DNA from: CAMDPA01 sp050186055
Lineage (GTDB): Bacteria; Pseudomonadota; Alphaproteobacteria; Rhizobiales; Hyphomicrobiaceae
Assembly (NCBI GenBank): GCA_050186055.1
Contig: JBFWYV010000240.1
Location: forward strand, 1 to 8,051
DNA length: 8,051 bases
Direction of reading: 5' to 3'
Position numbers and translations under genes: made by a program. A model generated the notes under the pieces. That model worked only from the letters and a program-made list of their open reading frames with translations. It did not search any database and was not told the DNA's origin. Position 1 is the first letter of the stretch. Each line of letters starts with the position of its first letter. This document shows positions 1 to 7,479 of this stretch, piece after piece.

Positions 1-1
1 C

Positions 2-1207
2 GAACTCACGATCCTCTCGATTGCGCTGAGCGTCATGCTCCTGCTCGGCGTCGACAAGGTCCGGACCGGCGCCCGCACCAGTTTCGCCGATACCATCTCC
101 GGCACCGACCTCATCGTCGGCGCACGCTCCGGCAGCATCCAGCTCCTGCTCTACTCCGTCTTCCGCATCGGCAATGCCACCAACAACATCACCTGGAAAA
201 GCTATCGGGAGATCGCGTCCCAGCCCGAGGTTGCGTGGGCGGTGCCGTTGTCGCTGGGCGACAGCCACGACGGCTTTCGCGTGCTCGGAACGACAGCCGA
301 CTACTTCACCCGCTACCGCTACAGGCGCTCGACCGGCCTCACGTTCCGCGACGGCAAGCCGTTCTCCGACCTGTTCGACGCCGTCATCGGCGCGGAGGTC
401 GCCCGGGCGCTCGGCTACAAGGTCGGCGACAAGGTCGTCATATCTCACGGCCTTGGCTCGGTCTCGTTTGTCGCCCATGATGACAAGCCGTTTGTCGTCT
501 CCGGGATCCTGGAACGTACCGGAACCCCCGTCGATCGCACCGTGCTCGTCAGTCTCGAGGCGATCGAGGCAATCCACGTCGACTGGCAGAGCGGCGCACG
601 CGTTCCGGGCCAAGGCGTCTCCGCCGATCAGGTCCGCCGCATGGATCTGACGCCGAAGGCCATCACGGCCGCCATGATCGGCTTGAAGTCCAAGCTCGCG
701 ACGTTCCGGTTGCAGCGCGCCATCAACGAGTATCCCCACGAGCCTCTCAGCGCCATCCTGCCCGGCGCAGCGCTGCAGGAGTTGTGGGGGCTGGTCGGCG
801 TGGCCGAAACCGCCCTGACGGCGGTCTCTATGATGGTCGTCGCCACTGCGCTCCTGGGCATGGTGACGATGATCCTGACCACCCTCAACGAGCGCCGCCG
901 CGAAATGGCAATTCTCCGCTCGGTCGGCGCCCGGCCGGCGACGATTCTCGGACTCCTTGCGGCAGAGGCCGGATTTCTGACGGCCGCAGGCGTGGCCGTC
1001 GGCGCGATTCTGCTTTATCTGGTCCTCCTGGTTGCACGGCCGATGATCGACGCCGCCTACGGTCTTGATATCGGCATCGCGCCGCCGCAGCAGGGTGAGA
1101 TCCTGACGCTGCTGACCATAATTGGAGCAGGTTTTCTTGCCGGACTGCTGCCGGCGCTTCGGGCTTATCGCATGTCCCTCGCGGACGGCATGACGATCCG
1201 GACCTGA
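2..1207 (+). CDS. ABC transporter permease, MacB/FtsX type (5'-truncated by window edge)
   Basis: This is an inner-membrane permease of the FtsX/MacB type, which couples an ATPase to mechanical work on periplasmic or lipid-linked substrates. The frame is open from base 2, so the true start lies upstream; 401 codons are visible and probably about 15-25 N-terminal residues are missing. The fragment opens inside the first membrane helix (about residues 2-16). A long periplasmic domain follows (about 20-260), then three helices at about 271-294, 314-343 and 368-386. The cytoplasmic stretch ERRREMAILRSVGA (about 297-310), after the second helix, is the coupling motif typical of the family. The N-terminal periplasmic stretch GTDLIVGARSG is characteristic of the subfamily encoded beside DUF3299 proteins. 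The DUF3299 gene follows after 68 nt on the same strand, so the two are probably one operon. The partner ATPase is not in view. The family call is secure; the substrate is unknown. Confidence 0.9.
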   Translation, partial: ELTILSIALSVMLLLGVDKVRTGARTSFADTISGTDLIVGARSGSIQLLLYSVFRIGNATNNITWKSYREIASQPEVAWAVPLSLGDSHDGFRVLGTTADYFTRYRYRRSTGLTFRDGKPFSDLFDAVIGAEVARALGYKVGDKVVISHGLGSVSFVAHDDKPFVVSGILERTGTPVDRTVLVSLEAIEAIHVDWQSGARVPGQGVSADQVRRMDLTPKAITAAMIGLKSKLATFRLQRAINEYPHEPLSAILPGAALQELWGLVGVAETALTAVSMMVVATALLGMVTMILTTLNERRREMAILRSVGARPATILGLLAAEAGFLTAAGVAVGAILLYLVLLVARPMIDAAYGLDIGIAPPQQGEILTLLTIIGAGFLAGLLPALRAYRMSLADGMTIRT

Positions 1208-1260
1208 CGGATCGAAACGATGGACGGGCGCCGGCCTCGGCCCGGTTACCGCCAAGCACA

Positions 1261-1266
1261 GAGGAG
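1261..1266 (+). promoter_or_regulatory. Shine-Dalgarno for the DUF3299 gene
   Basis: GAGGAG lies 9 nt before the ATG at 1276 and supports that start. Confidence 0.7.
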
Positions 1267-1275
1267 ACAGGACCA

Positions 1276-1881
1276 ATGCAGATGCTTTGCTTCGGCGGCC
1301 CCTGCCTGCTGTTGGCTTTGCTGCTCGCGGCGCCTGCGACCGTCACCGAGCCGTCCGTCACCCAGGCCTCCGAAGGCCCCATCAAGCTCAAGTGGGCCGA
1401 GCTGATCCCGACCCCGGCAGTGCCGAAGAAACCCAAGGCATTCTTCGCAGGCCGCACGACCGGCGAAGTCGATTTGGCCAAGATCGCCCCACCGGGATCT
1501 GGAGACGGTCCGCCGCCTCCGCCGCGGCCGGAAGCCCGCTGGATGTCGGAAAAGACTGCGCGGCTCAGCAAGCCCGCCCCGGTGGTCGAGAGCCTGAACG
1601 GGAAGCGCGTCGAGATCGGCGGCTACGTGGTGCCGCTGTCCTTCGACTCGACGACGGTCAAGGAGTTCCTGCTGGTGCCGTTCGTTGGCGCCTGCATCCA
1701 TGTGCCGCCGCCGCCGGCCAATCAGATCATCTACGTCAGGACGGAGAAGGGCTTCGACGTCAGCAATACGTTCGAGCCGGTCTACGTCGTCGGCAAGCTC
1801 AAGACCGAGACCTCGTTCACCGGCCTCGCCGACACCGGCTATTCGCTCGATGCCGAGAAGGTCACGTCACGCCGGGAATAG
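1276..1881 (+). CDS. DUF3299 domain-containing secreted protein
   Basis: The 201-residue product has no established biochemical function. A hydrophobic N-terminus (residues 1-21, with a leucine run at 11-17 and a possible AAPA cleavage area) looks like a Sec signal peptide, so the protein probably acts in the periplasm. A proline-rich linker (about 73-86, with PPPPP) precedes the DUF3299 core (about 105-197). The core contains the family signature GACIHVPPPP, with Cys140 and His142, followed by NQ at 149-150. The Cys-x-His pair is a plausible metal or redox site, which is inference. The start is supported by a GAGGAG ribosome binding site. The gene sits 68 nt behind an ABC permease. In other bacteria DUF3299 genes accompany such permeases and DUF2796 proteins in a zinc-regulated cluster (zrg genes of Vibrio, recalled from the literature). 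The family call is strong; the role is open. Confidence 0.88.
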   Translation: MQMLCFGGPCLLLALLLAAPATVTEPSVTQASEGPIKLKWAELIPTPAVPKKPKAFFAGRTTGEVDLAKIAPPGSGDGPPPPPRPEARWMSEKTARLSKPAPVVESLNGKRVEIGGYVVPLSFDSTTVKEFLLVPFVGACIHVPPPPANQIIYVRTEKGFDVSNTFEPVYVVGKLKTETSFTGLADTGYSLDAEKVTSRRE

Positions 1882-1882
1882 A

Positions 1883-1932
1883 GTGCTTCCAGAAAAGTGG
1901 GAACCGGTTTTTCCGATCCGATAAGACTCGCT
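1883..1932. repeat. Degenerate rhizobial-type intergenic palindromic repeat
   Basis: The core AAAAGTGGGAACCGGTTTTT (about 1893-1912), centred on the perfect palindrome AACCGGTT at 1902-1909, matches the recalled consensus of a short repeat found in many copies between genes of Bradyrhizobium and Rhodopseudomonas. The flanks do not pair well, so this looks like an eroded copy. It starts directly after the DUF3299 stop codon and may act as an mRNA 3' end element, which is inference. Confidence 0.5.
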
Positions 1933-2057
1933 TGCGGCCGGCGCCCCGCAGGGGTGTCGCAAGCGCCGCTAAGAACAAGCTTCAGAAAGGCCATCCAAGG
2001 CATCCATCAGACCGTCATGGCCGCGCCGGGACGACATGGAAATGTCGGCCCGGAACA

Positions 2058-2122
2058 AGGCGGCCACCCACGTGGCTCACCGCCAGCACTGCGCAAGCGG
2101 AGACTTGCCGTAGGCGGCCACC
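2058..2122. repeat. Pair of 11-bp direct repeats
   Basis: AGGCGGCCACC occurs exactly at 2058-2068 and again at 2112-2122, 54 bp apart. Each copy overlaps the left arm of a hairpin: GCCAC/GTGGC at 2063-2076 and the longer stem at 2119-2151. The function is unknown. Confidence 0.5.
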
Positions 2123-2151
2123 TCCGTCGCCGTGACGGCGGTAGGGAGGTG
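2119..2151. terminator. GC-rich hairpin, possible terminator or mRNA 3' structure
   Basis: Outer arms CACCTCC (2119-2125) and GGAGGTG (2145-2151) enclose an inner stem CGCCG/CGGCG (2128-2132 and 2136-2140) with a 3-nt loop. There is no T tract on either side, so a factor-independent terminator is not proven. Its location between convergent genes fits a transcript end for the DUF3299 operon. Confidence 0.35.
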
Positions 2152-2190
2152 AGAATACCGCCATCCTTGCAAGGAGATTGCACCATCAAA

Positions 2191-2235
2191 GCCTGGGATC
2201 GAACAGCCCGCCTCTGGAACGGACGCACCCCAGGC
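2191..2235 (-). terminator. Weak candidate terminator downstream of prs
   Basis: GCCTGGG (2191-2197) and CCCAGGC (2229-2235) form a 7-bp stem with a long 31-nt loop. On the minus strand the stem is followed only by TTT. It lies 12 nt past the prs stop codon. The long loop makes this a low-confidence call. Confidence 0.25.
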
Positions 2236-2247
2236 ACTGCCGCGTGA

Positions 2248-3234
<987 letters not shown>

Positions 3235-3403
3235 GGCGAGCCTGCTGATTGAGTGCATTCAGCATAGCGCAGCGGCGTCCGGGCGAGACGCGTACGCACG
3301 GCCGCCGTTGACGAGCCGGCAAGCCCGCAGCGGCGAAACTCGACACTAATGGACGCCAGCCTCATACAGGCCCTCTCCAATGCGTCGCGAGGGCGCTCAT
3401 AGC

Positions 3404-3438
3404 AAGCAGGCCCGGCACTGTAAATGCCGGGCCCGCTT
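3404..3438. terminator. Strong bidirectional hairpin between the lipoprotein gene and prs
   Basis: GGCCCGGCA (3409-3417) pairs perfectly with TGCCGGGCC (3425-3433) across a 7-nt loop. After one A/C mismatch the outer AAGC/GCTT also pairs, giving a 14-position stem. A short T-rich tail follows on the plus strand (CTTATTCTTCT), but little on the minus strand. It lies 84 nt past the lipoprotein stop and probably ends that transcript. It also lies about 170 nt before prs, so any prs promoter further upstream would have to read through it. Confidence 0.6.
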
Positions 3439-3452
3439 ATTCTTCTCGAATT

Positions 3453-3467
3453 GTGACGTACTGTCAC
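3453..3467. promoter_or_regulatory. Operator-like dyad
   Basis: GTGAC-GTACT-GTCAC is a perfect 5-bp inverted repeat with a 5-nt spacer, between the lipoprotein gene and the hairpin upstream of prs. The half-sites resemble CRP-type TGTGA/TCAC, but the spacing is one base too long. No regulator can be named. Confidence 0.3.
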
Positions 3468-3521
3468 GAAAACGCTGACAGCCCAAAGGCATTAGCCCTT
3501 CGCGCAGTGGCCACGCCTTCG

Positions 3522-4580
3522 TCAGCCTCGGGAGCGTTTTGCTGAAGATCCGCCTTGCGCAAGGCGGTGCTCGTCGATCAGCGTCTTGATCTTGATCGCC
3601 GCACCTTGAGCCGCGTCGGTGGCCGTGCCGCCCCACTTGGCGTCGAGCAACCCGGCCTGGATCTCGTTGTTCTGCGTCACAGTGGCCAGCACGGAGCCCG
3701 ATGGATCACTGACTTTCCAATCGATCCGGATCGACTGCTTGCCGTTATTCGGTCGCCCCATCGTCACTTTCCCGGTCACCTTGTAGCTTGGCGCGCCCGG
3801 GCCGGCTGAGGCGATGCCTGCCTGCCTCAGTTCCGACTGCATTGCCGTCATGAGAGCGCCGTTGCCGTCTCCTGGCGCGCCACTCACCGGTGTCACGATC
3901 ACGCCCGAGGCACTTGTCGCAGCGGCCGGACTTGCCGGAATGCTCCCGGTCGCAGCACGCGATACCGGCGCCGCAGCGGTATGGGTTGCGCCACCGACGC
4001 CGACCGGCGCAGACGTCCGCGCGACTGTTGGCGTGAGACCGGCAAGAGCGGTGACCAGCGAAGTGGACGTCTTGTTGGAAATCGTCTGCATCATGGTCGG
4101 CGTGAGCGCGCTCCATGGATCGCGGCTGTTGCCGTTGGCTGCGATCTCCTCGCCCTGGATCCTGTTCGCCCGCTTTCCGGATGGATCTGTCAGATCCCAG
4201 ATGTAGGAAACTTTGACCCCGCCCTTCTCCTTCGCCGCGACCATGTAGCCGCGCAGCGTATAATCCGGTTTCTCCGTACCGTGAGCCAGCATCACCCGCT
4301 GCGACTGCAGACTGGAGGCGAGCATGCCTGACAGCTGTTTCCCGACGGCATCGGGAGCGCCCACGATCGGTGCGATTGCAACGCGGCTCTGACTGACTGG
4401 AGCGGGCTGCGCTGCTGCTGGCGGCGCCAGCGCTGCCGTTGTTGGTCCTGCTGAATTGGTGCCCAGCAGATTCCCGCCGCTGCATCCCGCAATCGCTGCG
4501 CCGAGGCCGGCCACCAGCGCGAATACCCCCGCGCGCGTCATGACCCGCCAAGACACAACGGAGTCAGTGGTCGACGTCAT
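3522..4580 (-). CDS. Hypothetical lipoprotein with two tandem related domains
   Basis: This 352-residue protein is not a named family to me. A signal peptide (helix about 17-31) ends in the lipobox IAGC, so Cys33 should be lipidated. Ser34 follows rather than Asp, which favours outer-membrane delivery if the usual Lol rule applies. After an Ala/Pro-rich tether (about 44-64) come two segments that look like copies of one domain, about 66-180 and 226-337. Both show a strand ending P-x-x-GAP, then Y-x-x-x-G, then W-x-x-x-DPSG (128-135 and 288-295). A second Ala/Pro/Ser linker (about 190-225) joins them. The start at 4580 has AAGGGGG five bases upstream; the internal ATG at 4541 would leave a shorter signal peptide with a weaker site. 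The gene lies 196 nt downstream of pgeF on the same strand. The fold may be similar to small periplasmic lipoproteins such as LpoB, which is a guess. Confidence 0.8.
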   Translation of the reverse strand: MTSTTDSVVSWRVMTRAGVFALVAGLGAAIAGCSGGNLLGTNSAGPTTAALAPPAAAQPAPVSQSRVAIAPIVGAPDAVGKQLSGMLASSLQSQRVMLAHGTEKPDYTLRGYMVAAKEKGGVKVSYIWDLTDPSGKRANRIQGEEIAANGNSRDPWSALTPTMMQTISNKTSTSLVTALAGLTPTVARTSAPVGVGGATHTAAAPVSRAATGSIPASPAAATSASGVIVTPVSGAPGDGNGALMTAMQSELRQAGIASAGPGAPSYKVTGKVTMGRPNNGKQSIRIDWKVSDPSGSVLATVTQNNEIQAGLLDAKWGGTATDAAQGAAIKIKTLIDEHRLAQGGSSAKRSRG

Positions 4581-4585
4581 GTCGT

Positions 4586-4592
4586 CCCCCTT
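4586..4592 (-). promoter_or_regulatory. Shine-Dalgarno that decides the lipoprotein start
   Basis: AAGGGGG on the minus strand lies 5 nt before the ATG at 4580. It favours that start over the internal ATG at 4541. Confidence 0.65.
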
Positions 4593-4658
4593 CCATTCGA
4601 CCCGCTGTTTCCGGTGGCCGGCATACTGACCCGGCGGCCAAATCCTCTCTCCGGTACC

Positions 4659-4679
4659 CCAATATCCTTCACCAATATC
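4659..4679. repeat. Two CCAATATC direct repeats, 13-bp period
   Basis: CCAATATC is present at 4659-4666 and 4672-4679, separated by CTTCA, about 80 nt upstream of the lipoprotein start. It is AT-rich in an otherwise GC-rich gap, as expected of a promoter or a regulator site. On the minus strand each copy reads GATATTGG and could contribute a -10-like element. No matching -35 with standard spacing was convincing. Confidence 0.3.
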
Positions 4680-4776
4680 GTCCGATCGACGGAGCGTAAA
4701 GCCAGGAACCCCAGTGATTGCGTAGTTTCCCCTAACCAGCGGGCCAGCCGCCGTTGAGAAACTGTGGATTATGCCG

Positions 4777-5553
4777 CTAAGTCACAACAATGGCGGAGAT
4801 TTGACGCCCGTAGTCGGGCTCGCCGCGTCGCCTCATGCGCCGATAGCTGAAGAACAGCGAATCATTCCCGCTCGTGCACAACGATTTCCGTTCGACCGTT
4901 CCGATCCCTGCTGCCGAGAGCCGCGCCTCGACATAGCCGGGCAGATCGAAATGCGGACGGGATTCGGCGTCCGTACGCTGGAAAAACCGCGCGCTGAGCG
5001 GGCTCGCCGTGAGGAACTCGGCCTCGAACTCGGGTCCGACCTCGTAAGCCTCCTGACTGATGGTCGGCCCGATCGCGCTGGCGATTCGATTCCGTTGCGC
5101 GCCGAGCGCTTCCATGCCCTCGATGGTCGCTTCCAGGACCCCCGTCAGCGCACCGCGCCAGCCCGCATGCGCCGCCCCGGCGACCTTGGCCACCGGATCG
5201 GCGAACAGCACCGGCGTGCAGTCGGCCGTAAGCACGCCGATCACAAGCCCGGGAGTCGCCGTTACCAGCGCATCGGCGCGCGGCAGCATCTCCCGTGGCG
5301 TCGGCCGGTCGACGGGAACCGCGATGGCGCTGTGGATCTGGTAGAGCGTGAGAACGTGGTCCGCGTCATCGACGCCGAGCGACTGCCCCACCCGCCTTCG
5401 GTTCTCTCTCACTTTGCCCGGTTCGTCCCTGGAACCAGGCCCGCAGTTCAGGGACGTATAGACCCCTTCCGACACGCCACCCTCGCGAGTGAAGAACCCG
5501 TGACGAATCCCGCGCAAGCCCGACAGGCACGTTGCAGTGATCGCATTCGTCAT
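4777..5553 (-). CDS. pgeF: Peptidoglycan editing factor PgeF (YfiH/laccase-domain family)
   Basis: This is a cytosolic multicopper-oxidase-like fold protein (COG1496). Escherichia coli PgeF keeps incorrect amino acids out of peptidoglycan by hydrolysing misloaded precursors; other members act on purine nucleosides. The length of 258 residues is normal. The metal or catalytic triad is visible: His74 in YQIHSA, Cys112 in TADCTP and His129 in AHAGWRG. Further family marks are the N-terminal HGFFTREGGVS (18-28), IGPTISQEAYEVG (161-173), and the C-terminal FFSYRR (234-239) and YGRQISAI (248-255). The start lacks a good ribosome binding site but lies 10 nt past the stop of the upstream UbiD-family gene, so translational coupling is likely. 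Older annotations may call it polyphenol oxidase, which is misleading. Confidence 0.95.
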   Translation of the reverse strand: MTNAITATCLSGLRGIRHGFFTREGGVSEGVYTSLNCGPGSRDEPGKVRENRRRVGQSLGVDDADHVLTLYQIHSAIAVPVDRPTPREMLPRADALVTATPGLVIGVLTADCTPVLFADPVAKVAGAAHAGWRGALTGVLEATIEGMEALGAQRNRIASAIGPTISQEAYEVGPEFEAEFLTASPLSARFFQRTDAESRPHFDLPGYVEARLSAAGIGTVERKSLCTSGNDSLFFSYRRMRRRGEPDYGRQISAIVVT

Positions 5554-5563
5554 CTCGGATTCG

Positions 5564-7225
5564 TCACAAGCCTTTCTCGACGACCTTCACCGACGTCTCC
5601 GGCTCCAGCCCACCGCGCTGGCGCTTGAATGTCTCCTCGCCATTGAGCTCCCAGTCTCCGGCAACGGTCCGCTGGGCAAACCGTTCCCACGTCTCGGTCC
5701 AGTCGCCAAGCGTGTAGCCGTGCCATGGCGCGCGCAGCTTGACGTCCGGCAACCCCAGCTCCTTCCAGATCTCCTGCGCCCCTTCCATGTACGCGCGCGC
5801 CGGTAGCGCAAGCGGCGCCATCGGGCGTTTCCGCGTCGCATCGATCATCATCGTCGCATCGAGACCTTCGCGCGAATACTGACTGCCCTGGCCGCCGCCG
5901 CGATTGGGAACGATATGTACGTCATCGAGCGGGCGGCACCGATACGCGATCGACCACAAGACGGCATCGACCGACGACGGATCGATGTCGTCGCTGACCG
6001 CGATCACGACCTTTCCCACACCCGGCATGAATGACGAAGCGCCTTGCAGCCCGCGCCACACCTCGCCCCTTGGCGTGCCGTAGGCATACTGGACGAACAC
6101 CACCGGCCTCAGGTTGGTCAGCGGCTCGTGCAGCACGACCTTCCGGACCCCCTTGATGGCGAGCGTCTTTTGCAGATGCGCAAGGAACAGCGGCTCATAG
6201 GCCACTTTCTTGATCACGCTCGATTCGGACGGCGTGACCTGGCTGATGATCGCATTGAAGATCGGCGTCCTGCGATGCGTGATCGCCGTGACCTGCATCG
6301 GCATGTTGAACGCTTCCAGCGCCACATAGCCGTTGCTTTCGCCGAACGGAGCCTCCGGCTCCAGCACGCTCGTATCGATCAGTCCTTCGATCACGATCTC
6401 GGCCCGGGCCGGAACGACGAGATCGATCGTCTTGCATCTGACCACTTCCACCGGCCTGCCCAGCAGACCGCCCGCGACCGCAAGCTCGTCGGCATCGATG
6501 CTGAGCTTCTGCGGCGATGTGAAGACCGTCGCTGGCGCGCCGCCGAGCGCGATCGCGATCGGCATCTTCTCACCGCGCTCGCGATATTTCAGCCAATGCA
6601 GATACCCGCCGGCGCCGCCCGGTCTCGCCACCATTCTGACCGCGATACGGTCCTTCGCCTTCAGCGCCGCACGGTACATCCCCATGTTCTGGATCCCGCT
6701 TTCGGAGTCCTTGGTGATGCACAGCGTTGCAGTCAGATAGGGCGCGGCATCGAAGCCCGGCGTCGACACCGGGACCGGCAGCAACGAAACGCCGCCCGCC
6801 TTTTCGAGCGCATCTCCCGTCAGCACCACTTCCTGCACCGGCGCCTCGGTGACCGCCATCGGCGGCACCGGGTTCGCGATCGCATTGACCCACGCCGCAC
6901 CGATATCCGACACCGCCCGTCCCATCCCCATAGCGTAGATCCGCGGCGAAGCCGCCAGCGCGCCGAGCAGCACCGGCATGTCGTACCGGCGGCCCTTGGC
7001 GTCGATCACGTTGGTGAACAGGAAGGCCTTGCGCTCGTCCTCCGGAAGATCCGAGAGAAACTGCATCCGCACCAGCGGCTGCAGCTCCGTATCCTTGTTG
7101 ATGGCGCGATCGACCCGCACCAGAAGGCCGGCAGCCTCGAGCTTGGCAAGGTGCTCATGCAGATCGGCTGGGGGCGCACCGGTCGGGACTGCGAGATCAT
7201 TCGGCGACGTGAATTCGTTGGGCAT
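5564..7225 (-). CDS. UbiD-family prenylated-FMN decarboxylase
   Basis: UbiD enzymes reversibly decarboxylate aromatic or alpha,beta-unsaturated acids using prenylated FMN made by UbiX. The 553 residues are slightly longer than the usual 480-520. Key residues are in place: the cofactor and metal-site segment QNMGMYR (179-185, Asn180 and Arg185), His210 and Glu260 as likely metal ligands, and the catalytic EAPFGE (Glu291 and Glu296). The R-E-E set (185, 291, 296) has the same N-to-R and E-to-E spacing as fungal Fdc1. MIDATRK (460-466) is the usual C-terminal signature. The start at 7225 has no obvious ribosome binding site, and no in-frame alternative start was found in the roughly 60 nt upstream that I translated. 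pgeF follows 10 nt later. An SDR gene is divergent, which suggests a catabolic role rather than ubiquinone synthesis. No ubiX is in the window. The substrate cannot be told from sequence alone. Confidence 0.9.
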   Translation of the reverse strand: MPNEFTSPNDLAVPTGAPPADLHEHLAKLEAAGLLVRVDRAINKDTELQPLVRMQFLSDLPEDERKAFLFTNVIDAKGRRYDMPVLLGALAASPRIYAMGMGRAVSDIGAAWVNAIANPVPPMAVTEAPVQEVVLTGDALEKAGGVSLLPVPVSTPGFDAAPYLTATLCITKDSESGIQNMGMYRAALKAKDRIAVRMVARPGGAGGYLHWLKYRERGEKMPIAIALGGAPATVFTSPQKLSIDADELAVAGGLLGRPVEVVRCKTIDLVVPARAEIVIEGLIDTSVLEPEAPFGESNGYVALEAFNMPMQVTAITHRRTPIFNAIISQVTPSESSVIKKVAYEPLFLAHLQKTLAIKGVRKVVLHEPLTNLRPVVFVQYAYGTPRGEVWRGLQGASSFMPGVGKVVIAVSDDIDPSSVDAVLWSIAYRCRPLDDVHIVPNRGGGQGSQYSREGLDATMMIDATRKRPMAPLALPARAYMEGAQEIWKELGLPDVKLRAPWHGYTLGDWTETWERFAQRTVAGDWELNGEETFKRQRGGLEPETSVKVVEKGL

Positions 7226-7274
7226 GGCGTGCGCGAGTCGGGGTTTTCCCGCTCCTCCCTGATCTCGAAGCTGG

Positions 7275-7291
7275 TGCCATCGACAATGGCA
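7275..7291. promoter_or_regulatory. Inverted repeat in the divergent intergenic region
   Basis: TGCCAT-CGACA-ATGGCA is a perfect 6-bp inverted repeat with a 5-nt spacer, 50 bases upstream of the UbiD-family start. It is a candidate operator serving the divergent genes. No regulator gene is visible to match it. Confidence 0.3.
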
Positions 7292-7363
7292 GGCGGAAGG
7301 CTGCTTGTCGACCGCACCTGGGACGCCGCATCTGGGACCATGGCGGCAATGATGGGCCTCACA

Positions 7364-7380
7364 GGCTTTTCATGAGAGCC
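7364..7380. promoter_or_regulatory. Imperfect dyad with a weak plus-strand promoter candidate
   Basis: GGCTTTTCATGAGAGCC (7364-7380) is an imperfect palindrome centred on TCATGA. It overlaps a weak -35-like TTTTCA (7367-7372), which is followed 16 nt later by TAGAGT (7389-7394), a poor -10 candidate for the SDR gene. The element matches are weak. Confidence 0.2.
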
Positions 7381-7466
7381 CCGCCGTGTAGAGTGTTCGA
7401 GGCCGCATCCGATCAGCACGGGCTCCTGCCATCGCCGCAGCCCGCAGGGAAGCAGCACGGCAGACC

Positions 7467-7472
7467 GGGGAG
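7467..7472 (+). promoter_or_regulatory. Shine-Dalgarno that sets the SDR start
   Basis: GGGGAG lies 7 nt before the ATG at 7480, supporting that start. Confidence 0.65.
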
Positions 7473-7479
7473 CACGACA

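Larger units (their letters stand above)
1882..2247. other. Convergent intergenic region without a supported gene
   Basis: These 366 bases separate the ends of the DUF3299 gene and prs, which converge. I see no convincing coding frame, no ribosome binding site in front of a plausible ORF, and no tRNA. The region holds a degenerate intergenic repeat, an 11-bp direct repeat, hairpins and a palindrome, and a weak terminator-like stem for prs; the clearest of these are listed separately. A short stretch at about 2012-2034 resembles the ends of the GTCATGGCC...GGGAC type repeats common in Bradyrhizobium, but it is too eroded to call. Confidence 0.6.

Noticed and set aside
1287..2135. A 282-codon plus-strand frame overlapping the DUF3299 gene
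   Set aside because: It is an Arg-rich shadow in another frame; the DUF3299 frame has the signal peptide, ribosome binding site and family signature.
3453..3467. The dyad as a CRP site
   Set aside because: The half-sites are similar, but the spacer is 7 rather than 6 and the last base departs from the consensus, so only an unnamed operator-like dyad is reported.
4771..5628. A 285-codon plus-strand frame opposite pgeF
   Set aside because: It is a shadow of pgeF with low-complexity Arg/Pro content and no recognisable domain.
6044..7375. A 443-codon open frame on the plus strand opposite the UbiD-family gene
   Set aside because: It is antisense to a gene with clear catalytic motifs, its translation is rich in Arg/His with no family resemblance, and such long shadows are common in high-GC DNA.
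7286..7375. A 29-codon ORF upstream of the SDR gene
   Set aside because: It has no clear ribosome binding site or homology signal; it could be a chance frame in the divergent intergenic region.
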